DNA from: Bacteroidota bacterium
Lineage (GTDB): Bacteria > Bacteroidota > Bacteroidia > Bacteroidales > B18-G4
Length of the DNA stretch: 8,126 nt
Direction of reading: 5' to 3'
Assembly (NCBI GenBank): GCA_030635045.1
Contig: DAOVZP010000056.1
Coordinates: 1-8,126, forward strand
The translations under genes were made by a program, and so were the position numbers. The notes under the pieces are model-generated. The model was not told the DNA's origin and ran no database searches. It saw only the letters and a list, made by a program, of their open reading frames with translations. This document shows, in pieces, positions 1-4,943 of the stretch (its first letter is position 1; every line of letters begins with the position of its first letter).

Positions 1-459
1 ATATAGCTTAAAGGGAAGGTTGAATGCCAGTCCAAGGAAGAAACTTATCAGTAGCAGACGGAACCATAATCCTGTCACATTGCTGAAGTGGCTGGTCATC
101 CGGTCGTCCTCATTCTCCCTGGGTGGCTCCGGTGTGACCACTTCCTCCGGTGGCGTGCTGCTTATAACAAATGTTAAAGAATCCCCTCCAATAGTAAAGG
201 TGGTATCCGGGATAAGATTATTGGCTGAATTACTGTCGGTGTCCCTATACGCCATCGCAATGGTATCCGCTGAGAAATAGAGGCTGTCGGGAAGGTTAAA
301 GCTGTAATCGCCGGTCCGGTATTTCTGCAGGTCCGGTGCATGCTTGATCAGCAGGATGCCGGTAATGGGAGAGATCAGAAATAAAAAAAACAGCGTGGAG
401 ATCGCATATATCCTGAAACCGTAATATGCCGGCACCGGTCTGTATTTCTTCTTTGCCAT
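1..459 (-). CDS. Membrane-anchored protein of unknown function, 3' part outside the window
   Basis: An open frame begins with ATG at 457-459 and runs through 153 codons without a stop to the window edge. The product starts with a basic stretch (MAKKKYRP). A hydrophobic segment follows at about residues 17-38, then an extracytoplasmic-looking stretch of roughly 90 residues. That stretch is rich in Asp, Ser and Thr (DSLYFSADTIAMAY, then IPDTTFTIGGDSLTFVI) and ends in a Pro/Glu-rich linker (PPEEVVTPEPPRE). A second hydrophobic segment occupies about 131-149. The visible topology is therefore one periplasmic loop between two membrane helices, with more protein beyond the edge. I do not recognise the family and assign no function. 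The start is supported by the position 3' of the operon terminator and by the basic-then-hydrophobic N-terminus. It is on the same strand as the oxidoreductase operon but separated from it by a terminator, so it is probably a separate transcription unit. Confidence 0.72.
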   Translation of the reverse strand, partial: MAKKKYRPVPAYYGFRIYAISTLFFLFLISPITGILLIKHAPDLQKYRTGDYSFNLPDSLYFSADTIAMAYRDTDSNSANNLIPDTTFTIGGDSLTFVISSTPPEEVVTPEPPRENEDDRMTSHFSNVTGLWFRLLLISFFLGLAFNLPFKLY

Positions 460-484
460 ACTGAATAATCCGTTCTTTATTATG

Positions 485-492
485 TAAAGGTA
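485..492 (-). promoter_or_regulatory. Candidate -7 box for the membrane protein
   Basis: Read on the minus strand this is TACCTTTA, one mismatch from the Bacteroidota -7 consensus TAnnTTTG. It would place a transcription start near 478 and give a leader of about 20 nt before the ATG at 459. The region about 19 bases further upstream reads TTTT, inside the terminator tail, rather than the preferred TTTG. This is a weak, position-based call. Confidence 0.3.
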
Positions 493-509
493 GGATATGT
501 TCGGGAAAT

Positions 510-538
510 AAAAAAGCCCCGGGTAACCAGGGGGCTTT
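510..538 (-). terminator. Intrinsic terminator of the 2-oxoacid:ferredoxin oxidoreductase operon
   Basis: On the minus strand an 8-bp perfect stem AAAGCCCC / GGGGCTTT (538-531 and 520-513) encloses a 10-base loop. It runs directly into a six-T tract (515-510), followed by ATTT. It begins 19 bases after the stop codon of the gamma-subunit gene, the expected place. In the plus direction there is no T-tract after the hairpin, so it acts for the minus-strand operon only. Confidence 0.85.
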
Positions 539-557
539 CAGAAAGTATCATGAAAAT

Positions 558-1103
558 TTATTCTACCGCATGTATGATCTCCATCCCTCTTAAAATGGCC
601 TTTTCATTATCGGGTATCATATGGTGATAGCGTTCGGGCAATGACTTCTTAAGGCCTTTGATCACATTATCAAGTTCCACCACGGGGTTCACCTTCAGGT
701 ATCCTCCCAGCACGATCATGTTGAAGACCTTGGTTAAACCCATGCTGGCTGCCTCATCAGCGGCATCGATGCGAAAGATCCTGATATCCTTTCTTTCGGG
801 GTGATGGCTGATGCCATTCCCATCATAAATGAGCATACCACCTGGTTTTACAGATTTCTCAAATTTATCCATTGACTGCTGGTTGAGGATGATGGCAGTA
901 TCATATTCCGTGAGTATGGGTGAGCTGATGCGTTCATCGCTGAGGATCACAGTCACATTTGCCGTGCCGCCACGCATTTCAGGTCCATATGAAGGCATCC
1001 AGCTTACTTCCTGGTCCTGCATGATGCCTGAATAAGCAAGGATCTTACCCATGGAGAGTACACCCTGTCCGCCAAAACCTGCTATAATGATTTCTTCTGT
1101 CAT
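558..1103 (-). CDS. 2-oxoacid:ferredoxin oxidoreductase, gamma subunit
   Basis: The 181-residue product is a complete POR gamma-type subunit of the usual length for the stand-alone form. It opens with the glycine-rich family signature IIIAGFGGQGVLSMGKIL (GFGGQG at residues 9-14). The second hallmark SYGPEMRGGTANV follows at about 38-50, and then ILNQQSMDKFEKSVKPGG. Together with the delta, alpha and beta subunits encoded immediately upstream it forms a cytoplasmic complex. The complex oxidatively decarboxylates 2-oxoacids to acyl-CoA and reduces ferredoxin. In archaeal four-subunit enzymes this is the gamma (KorC/VorG-like) chain. The ATG at 1101-1103 is 11 bases after the beta-subunit stop. 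No Shine-Dalgarno sequence is visible, so translation is probably coupled or uses the SD-independent mode normal in Bacteroidota. The substrate (branched-chain oxoacid, 2-oxoglutarate or aryl pyruvate) cannot be read from this subunit. Confidence 0.93.
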   Translation of the reverse strand: MTEEIIIAGFGGQGVLSMGKILAYSGIMQDQEVSWMPSYGPEMRGGTANVTVILSDERISSPILTEYDTAIILNQQSMDKFEKSVKPGGMLIYDGNGISHHPERKDIRIFRIDAADEAASMGLTKVFNMIVLGGYLKVNPVVELDNVIKGLKKSLPERYHHMIPDNEKAILRGMEIIHAVE

Positions 1104-1114
1104 GAGATTCAGTT

Positions 1115-1906
1115 TTACTTATTTACGATTTCACCATCCACCTTGATATCGCCGAGTGGAAAATAGGGGAACATATTTTCTTCCATCCACTTATTGGAAT
1201 GCACGGGTGTCATTTTCCATCCGGAATTACAGTTGGAGACGATCTCAACAAAGTTCAGGCCTTCCTTGTACTTCAGCTGGTTTTCAAAAGCCTTTCTGAT
1301 GGCTCGTTTTGCTTTTCTGACATTGCCGGGTGTGTGCACTGCTTGCCTTGTCACAGACCTGACACCGGGTAATTCGGCCACCAGTTCGGTGATCTTCAGT
1401 GGGTTTCCCATAATGTGTACATCACGGCCATAAGGCGATGTGGAAGATTTCATCCCCGGCAGGGTAGTGGGGGCCATCTGCCCGCCGGTCATACCATAAA
1501 TACCATTGTTTACGAAGATGATCACAATATTTTCACCCCGGTTGCAGGCATGGATGGTTTCTGCTGTTCCGATTGCGGCAAGGTCGCCATCACCCTGGTA
1601 AGTGAATACAACCTTATGGGGCCAGCAACGCTTGATGCCGGTTGCAAGTGCAGGGGCACGGCCATGTGCTGCCTGCTGCATGTCAACGTTCATAAACTCA
1701 TAGGCAAGGACTGAACATCCTACCGGGGCAATCCCAATAGTATCCTTCCAAACGCCCAGTTCCTCAAGGACTTCCATCGTAATACGGTGTGCGGTACCAT
1801 GGCCGCAACCCGGACAATAGCTGAGGATGTTATCGGTCATCAGAGGGGTCTTTTTATAGACCAGGTTCTCTACGTTGATTATATCTGACAAAACTTCTTC
1901 TTTCAT
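1115..1906 (-). CDS. 2-oxoacid:ferredoxin oxidoreductase, beta subunit (thiamine pyrophosphate-binding)
   Basis: The 263-residue product carries the TPP-binding fold. The Mg/TPP motif starts GDGD at residues 105-108 and ends NN at 133-134. The [4Fe-4S] ligand motif CPGCGHG has Cys31 and Cys34. Further cysteines at 64 (PVGCS) and 226 (SNCNSGW) give a four-Cys pattern spaced like the cluster ligands known for the Sulfolobus enzyme. The protein would hold the cofactor on which the 2-oxoacid is decarboxylated and the proximal Fe-S cluster. The ATG at 1904-1906 is preceded by a textbook AGGAGG. The stop of the alpha-subunit gene is only 3 bases upstream, so the two are almost certainly made in step. 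It corresponds to KorB/VorA-type chains; the substrate is not decidable from this subunit. Length is normal for the short-type beta subunit. Confidence 0.94.
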   Translation of the reverse strand: MKEEVLSDIINVENLVYKKTPLMTDNILSYCPGCGHGTAHRITMEVLEELGVWKDTIGIAPVGCSVLAYEFMNVDMQQAAHGRAPALATGIKRCWPHKVVFTYQGDGDLAAIGTAETIHACNRGENIVIIFVNNGIYGMTGGQMAPTTLPGMKSSTSPYGRDVHIMGNPLKITELVAELPGVRSVTRQAVHTPGNVRKAKRAIRKAFENQLKYKEGLNFVEIVSNCNSGWKMTPVHSNKWMEENMFPYFPLGDIKVDGEIVNK

Positions 1907-1909
1907 GCT

Positions 1910-2992
1910 TTAGCCTCCTATAATTTTATCTTCAAGTGCCTGAAGCGCTTCAGCCGGTGAATGGATGATGCCACCCATGCGGCCAAAATGTTCTACTTTA
2001 ATATCGCATCCTACCGAGAGGCGGATGTCTTCTACCATCTGTCCGGCACTTAATTCCAGCGACAGTATGCCTTTCACCTGTTTTGCGAGCCTGTGAATGG
2101 CTTCGGCAGGGAAAGGATATAGTGTGATCGGCCTCAGCAGGCCTGCCTTGATGCCTTTCTCGCGTCCGAGCTTGATGGCTTTCTGTGCTATACGTGCACT
2201 GGAGCCATAAGCTACAAAGAGGTAATCGGCATCATCGCACATGAACTCTTCAAATTCTATCTCATTCTCATGTATCTCTTTGTATTTCTTCTGCAGATGG
2301 ATGTTATGCTGTTCCTGCCTGCCGGAATCCAGATCGAGTGAAGTAATGATATTCCGCTCACGGCTGCCGGGCTTACCTGTGGTGGCCCATGGCCATTTTT
2401 CTATGATCTCCTCATCGGTCCACCTGGGAGTATGTTCAGGCATGATAACCTTTTCCATCATCTGCCCGATCAGCCCGTCGCTGAGGATCATCACAGGGGT
2501 ACGGTATTTAAACGCCAGGTCGAAGCCTTTGGTGACAAAGTCGGCCATTTCCTGCACAGATGCCGGAGCCAGTACGATCATATGGTAATCGCCGTGCCCA
2601 CCACCTTTTACGGCCTGGAAGTAGTCGGCCTGTGATGGCTGTATGGTACCCAGTCCGGGGCCACCCCTGACTACATTTACTATTACGCAGGGCAGTTCTG
2701 CTCCTGCCATATATGAGATCCCTTCCTGTTTCAGGCTGATGCCCGGGCTGGAGGATGAGGTCATCGCCTTTTTGCCTGTTCCGGCAGCCCCGTAAACCAT
2801 GTTGATGGCTGCCACTTCGCTTTCTGCCTGAAGTACTACCATCCCGGTGGTTTCATAGGGTTTCTCTGCCATAAGGTATTCAATCACCTCCGACTGCGGG
2901 GTGATGGGGTACCCGAAATAGGCATCCACGCCGGCACGGATAGCAGCTTCCGCTATCGCCTCATTGCCCTTCATTAGCTTTAATTCGCCCAT
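1910..2992 (-). CDS. vorB: 2-oxoacid:ferredoxin oxidoreductase, alpha subunit (VorB-type)
   Basis: The 360-residue protein is a full alpha chain. Residues about 1-190 form the pyruvate:ferredoxin oxidoreductase N-terminal-type domain, with the conserved GYPITPQSE (27-35), the AESE segment (56-59), the TSSSSPG loop (78-84) and VRGGPGLGTIQPSQADY (108-124). Residues about 253-355 form the second, transketolase C-like domain (YGSSARIAQKA, LLRPITLYPFP, LSAGQMVEDIRL). It contributes with the beta chain to the active site for 2-oxoacid oxidation to acyl-CoA. The overall sequence matches what is annotated in Bacteroidales as 3-methyl-2-oxobutanoate dehydrogenase subunit VorB. The same family also includes KorA (2-oxoglutarate), so the symbol is by resemblance and the substrate is uncertain. 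The ATG at 2990-2992 lies 22 bases after the delta-subunit stop; there is no SD. It is distinct from the roughly 600-residue fused gamma-alpha KorA found in many aerobic Bacteroidota. Confidence 0.92.
   Translation of the reverse strand: MGELKLMKGNEAIAEAAIRAGVDAYFGYPITPQSEVIEYLMAEKPYETTGMVVLQAESEVAAINMVYGAAGTGKKAMTSSSSPGISLKQEGISYMAGAELPCVIVNVVRGGPGLGTIQPSQADYFQAVKGGGHGDYHMIVLAPASVQEMADFVTKGFDLAFKYRTPVMILSDGLIGQMMEKVIMPEHTPRWTDEEIIEKWPWATTGKPGSRERNIITSLDLDSGRQEQHNIHLQKKYKEIHENEIEFEEFMCDDADYLFVAYGSSARIAQKAIKLGREKGIKAGLLRPITLYPFPAEAIHRLAKQVKGILSLELSAGQMVEDIRLSVGCDIKVEHFGRMGGIIHSPAEALQALEDKIIGG
1914..1919 (-). promoter_or_regulatory. Perfect Shine-Dalgarno site of the beta-subunit gene
   Basis: The minus strand reads AGGAGG with a 7-base spacer to the beta-subunit ATG. 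The site lies inside the last codons of the alpha subunit (Ile-Gly-Gly-stop). It is the only strong SD I find before any start in the window, and it fixes the beta start at 1906. Such sites are uncommon in Bacteroidota. Confidence 0.75.
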
Positions 2993-3014
2993 TCTATATA
3001 GTATTTTGACTGAA

Positions 3015-3245
3015 TTATTGTTCTATTCTTTTGCGGTAAACCGTGATGACGCCATCAGGGCACACAACGGCACAGTTGGCACATCCGACGCAAGACTCCG
3101 GATTGACCATATAGGAATACTTATAACCTTTGATATTCACCTCACTGGACATGCCGATCACATCATGCGGGCATGCGCCAATACAAACTTCGCAACCCTT
3201 GCACCGGTCTATGTCGACAACAATTGCTCCCTTGAATTTTGCCAT
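3015..3245 (-). CDS. 2-oxoacid:ferredoxin oxidoreductase, delta subunit (2[4Fe-4S] ferredoxin)
   Basis: The 76-residue product has two classical ferredoxin motifs, CKGCEVCIGACP (Cys15, 18, 21, 25) and CVGCANCAVVCP (Cys52, 55, 58, 62). These bind two [4Fe-4S] clusters that pass electrons from the catalytic core to free ferredoxin. It opens a four-gene operon delta-alpha-beta-gamma, the order typical of the four-subunit enzymes; the equivalent archaeal names are KorD/VorD. I chose the ATG at 3243-3245 (MAKFKGAIVVDIDRC). The frame extends upstream to 3302, but those 19 residues (starting MYIRST) are unlike the family. They also overlap the candidate promoter, so they are probably not translated. 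No SD precedes the ATG; the leader is A/T-rich, as is usual in this phylum. Confidence 0.9.
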   Translation of the reverse strand: MAKFKGAIVVDIDRCKGCEVCIGACPHDVIGMSSEVNIKGYKYSYMVNPESCVGCANCAVVCPDGVITVYRKRIEQ

Positions 3246-3291
3246 TTTATCGTTTATTAGTTTAGATAATTCTGCTGATAAAAAAGTGCTA

Positions 3292-3299
3292 CGAATGTA
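3292..3299 (-). promoter_or_regulatory. Candidate -7 box for the oxidoreductase operon
   Basis: The minus strand reads TACATTCG, one mismatch from the Bacteroidota -7 consensus TAnnTTTG. It predicts a start of transcription near 3285 and a leader of about 40 nt before the delta-subunit ATG. I see no good TTTG-type -33 element at the usual distance; that interval instead overlaps the dyad at 3319-3335. Confidence 0.35.
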
Positions 3300-3318
3300 C
3301 AATTTTTAGCTAAACCGA

Positions 3319-3335
3319 TAGGGTAGGATACCCTA
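3319..3335. promoter_or_regulatory. Perfect dyad upstream of the oxidoreductase operon (possible operator)
   Basis: The sequence TAGGGTAGGATACCCTA consists of two perfect 7-base inverted arms (TAGGGTA / TACCCTA) around GGA. It lies 74 bases upstream of the delta-subunit ATG. It sits where a -33 element would fall relative to the candidate -7 box. No T-tract follows on either strand, so a terminator is unlikely. A regulator-binding site is plausible, but no regulator is encoded in the window. Confidence 0.4.
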
Positions 3336-3363
3336 ATTTAGAATCCAATGAAAGTAATTTATA

Positions 3364-3382
3364 ATGGATATGGATTAATGGG
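3364..3382. repeat. Short ATGGAT-type direct repeat at the edge of the repeat region
   Basis: ATGGAT occurs twice in tandem (3364-3369 and 3370-3375) and is followed by the related TAATGGG. It abuts the G-rich heptamer block, so the repeat chain appears to start here on the operon side. The block is small enough that chance is a real alternative. Confidence 0.4.
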
Positions 3383-3384
3383 GC

Positions 3385-3489
3385 GGGGGACGGGGGACAA
3401 GGGACGGGGGACAAGGTGCAAGGTGCAGGGTGCAGGGGACAGGGTGCAGGGGACGGGGGACAAGGTACAAGGTGCAGGGTGCAGGGGAA
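3385..3489. repeat. G-rich tandem heptamer array, consensus RRGGKRC, 14 in-register units plus one degenerate
   Basis: Reading from 3385, the sequence divides without a single slip into 7-base units. They are, in order, GGGGGAC twice, AAGGGAC, GGGGGAC, AAGGTGC twice, AGGGTGC, AGGGGAC, AGGGTGC, AGGGGAC, GGGGGAC, AAGGTAC, AAGGTGC, AGGGTGC and finally a decayed AGGGGAA. Positions 3, 4 (G) and 7 (C) are invariant in the full units. A partial GGGGC precedes it at 3380-3384. Because 7 is not a multiple of 3, all frames cycle. The Pro/Cys/Leu/His-rich open frames across this block (minus strand 3310-3559) are products of the repeat and not genes. Runs of three to five G on the plus strand could form G-quadruplexes. 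Similar low-complexity G/C heptads occur in intergenic regions of other Bacteroidota as I recall; I cannot verify copies elsewhere in this genome. Confidence 0.9.
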
Positions 3490-3493
3490 AAAG

Positions 3494-3535
3494 AATTTCG
3501 GATTTCGGATATCGGATATCGAATCTCGAATATCC
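3494..3535. repeat. AT-rich tandem heptamer array, consensus RATWTCG, six units
   Basis: Six units follow in perfect 7-base register: AATTTCG, GATTTCG, GATATCG, GATATCG, AATCTCG, AATATCC. The fifth breaks the W position and the last ends CC rather than CG. The unit is unrelated in sequence to the G-rich block four bases away, yet has the same period. It contains GATATC twice, so short self-complementary pairings are possible on either strand. No coding role is credible. Confidence 0.85.
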
Positions 3536-3540
3536 TTCCT

Positions 3541-3594
3541 CATTCTTATTCTTATTCATATTCTTATTCCTTGTTCTTTATTCTCTATTCTATC
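3541..3594. repeat. Pyrimidine-rich tandem repeat, TATTCT hexamers passing into TTCTNTA heptamers, overlapping a gene end
   Basis: Five hexamers (CATTCT, TATTCT, TATTCA, TATTCT, TATTCC) fill 3541-3570. They grade into 7-base units TTCCTTG, TTCTTTA, TTCTCTA, TTCTATC (3567-3594). On the minus strand the hexamers give GAATAA-like units, so stop codons recur just after the aminotransferase stop at 3585-3587. The last heptamer covers the final aminotransferase codons, so the array touches coding sequence. Confidence 0.8.
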
Positions 3595-4904
3595 AGATGG
3601 TCTTGATGAAACTTCGTCAGCCGATATTCCAGATCAGGGAATTGATCTCTCTTCACCAGGCTAACACATGCGCGTATTCCTTCGAGGCGCTTGCTGCCGG
3701 TAATGGCGAGGCTGATGGCACTGATGCCGTAATAGATGAGTTCGTTGAGCAGGTCTTCACCGGAAAAGCCCGGATAAGCAAATGTGAAGTAAAAGCCGTC
3801 GGCAATGGGTACATCCTCATCTTTATCATAAACGATATGAAAACCATTGTCGAGAAAGAACTTTTTCATGATGGCAGCCTTTTCTCCATATTCCTTAACG
3901 ACCTCAATGAAGTTGTATTCACCGTCGTTCACGGCTTTCAGGATAGCAGCAAGCCCATATTGCGGAGTGTGTGCAGTACCGGAGCTCAGCGCATACAATG
4001 AGCCAAAAACCATAGAGTAACCGAATTGGTCGTAAGTATAAAAGCGCTTCAGGTCGGGGAACCTGCGATTGTAAAGCTTATCAGAGATCACCATCATGCC
4101 GATACGCTGGCCTGCATAGCTGAAGACCTTGGAACTTGAAATAAACAGTATGTAATTATCTGTATACTGTGAAACGGATGGCTGATATGGAGGCTCACCC
4201 GGTTTGGAATAATCCTTCCTGAAGTCCATGGCAAAATAGGCCAGGTCTTCCATTACGATCACATCATATTTTGTTGCCAGGTCGGCAATGATCCGCAGTT
4301 CTTTTTCGGTGAAGCAAATCCATGAAGGGTTATTCGGATTGCTGTACAGGATGCTTGAGATATTTCCTTTCGAAAGGAATGACTCGAGCTTGTCACGAAG
4401 CTTTTCGCCCCTGTAATCATAAACATCGAATGTTTCGTATTTGATCCCAAGCACACGGTGTTGCAGCTTGTGAACCGGAAAGCCCGGATCGATGAAAAGT
4501 GTCGTATCTTTCTTCTCATTCATCCTGTTCACGGTCATGAATGAAGCAAAGCCTCCCTGCATAGAGCCTACTGTCGGGATACATCCATCAGGGCTTACAT
4601 CAATATTCAGGAATAACTTTACAAAACGGGAAATTTCTTTTTTTAAGGGGGCGATGCCGAAGATATCAGGATAAATGGCAGCAACACCGCTGTCGAGGGC
4701 CTTTTTTTCCGCTTCGATACCTATTTGTGCAGGTGGGAGCCCGGGAATCCCCATCTCCATGCGGATATATTTTTTCCCTGTAGCCTCTTCGATCTGGTCA
4801 ACAAGCTTTTTAATATCCCTGATGGATGCCTTGCCAACACTTTCTATCGGGCTTTCATTAATTTTTTGAGTTACTATGTCGTAGTTAATAGGAGTTTCTT
4901 TCAT
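3585..4904 (-). CDS. Pyridoxal-phosphate-dependent aminotransferase, class I/II
   Basis: The 439-residue product is a fold-type I aminotransferase. Visible family residues include the NPNNP turn (189-193), Asp220 with Tyr223 in VMEDLAYFAMD, and the Schiff-base lysine in SSSKVFSYAGQRIG (Lys259, Arg267 for phosphate). Near the C-terminus an Arg in IRACVSL (Arg411) fits the substrate carboxylate contact. It would transfer the amino group of an amino acid to a 2-oxoacid acceptor in the cytoplasm. The specific substrate is not readable. The ATG at 4902-4904 is chosen over an upstream TTG at 4926-4928 because that TTG lies within the -7 box. Downstream lies a four-subunit enzyme that consumes 2-oxoacids, and upstream a transporter cassette, so a role in amino-acid catabolism is likely. 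The 3' end is overlapped by a tandem repeat. It resembles aspartate/aromatic-type members in layout, but I would not name one. Confidence 0.9.
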   Translation of the reverse strand: MKETPINYDIVTQKINESPIESVGKASIRDIKKLVDQIEEATGKKYIRMEMGIPGLPPAQIGIEAEKKALDSGVAAIYPDIFGIAPLKKEISRFVKLFLNIDVSPDGCIPTVGSMQGGFASFMTVNRMNEKKDTTLFIDPGFPVHKLQHRVLGIKYETFDVYDYRGEKLRDKLESFLSKGNISSILYSNPNNPSWICFTEKELRIIADLATKYDVIVMEDLAYFAMDFRKDYSKPGEPPYQPSVSQYTDNYILFISSSKVFSYAGQRIGMMVISDKLYNRRFPDLKRFYTYDQFGYSMVFGSLYALSSGTAHTPQYGLAAILKAVNDGEYNFIEVVKEYGEKAAIMKKFFLDNGFHIVYDKDEDVPIADGFYFTFAYPGFSGEDLLNELIYYGISAISLAITGSKRLEGIRACVSLVKRDQFPDLEYRLTKFHQDHLIE

Positions 4905-4925
4905 ATTTATCCGGGTTAGGGAACC

Positions 4926-4933
4926 CAAATATA
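4926..4933 (-). promoter_or_regulatory. Bacteroidota -7 box of the aminotransferase gene
   Basis: The minus strand reads TATATTTG, an exact match to TAnnTTTG. It predicts transcription starting near 4919 and a leader of about 15 nt before the ATG at 4904. The upstream -33 region reads TTCT rather than TTTG. The box lies in the 39-base gap after the porin gene, so the aminotransferase may have its own promoter even though it could also be reached by read-through. Confidence 0.55.
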
Positions 4934-4943
4934 AAAATTATTC

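Larger units (their letters stand above)
3246..3584. other. Gene-free intergenic region between aminotransferase and oxidoreductase operon
   Basis: This stretch contains no credible gene, tRNA or terminator hairpin. From the aminotransferase side it holds the pyrimidine repeat, the RATWTCG heptamers, the RRGGKRC heptamers, the short ATGGAT repeat, then an ordinary A/T-rich promoter-like stretch with the dyad and the candidate -7 box. The longest open frames through it come from the repeats and have low-complexity translations. The next gene has its own dyad and -7 candidate, so transcription probably restarts here. Confidence 0.75.

Noticed and set aside
3246..3302. N-terminal extension of the delta subunit to 3302
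   Set aside because: The extra 19 residues precede the normal family start, overlap the promoter candidate and are not ferredoxin-like.
3319..3335. Dyad as terminator of the aminotransferase gene
   Set aside because: No T-tract follows on the minus strand and it is 250 bases beyond the stop.
3310..3559. Minus-strand Pro/Cys/Leu/His-rich small open frames and a plus-strand frame from 3348 through the repeat
   Set aside because: Their translations are the 7-codon cycles of the heptamer repeats; the plus-strand one continues antisense into the aminotransferase gene.
3385..3594. CRISPR array
   Set aside because: The units are 6-7 bases with no unique spacers between them and no cas gene is present.
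4905..4928. Upstream TTG start adding eight residues to the aminotransferase
   Set aside because: The TTG is part of the TATATTTG -7 box and the added residues do not resemble family N-termini.
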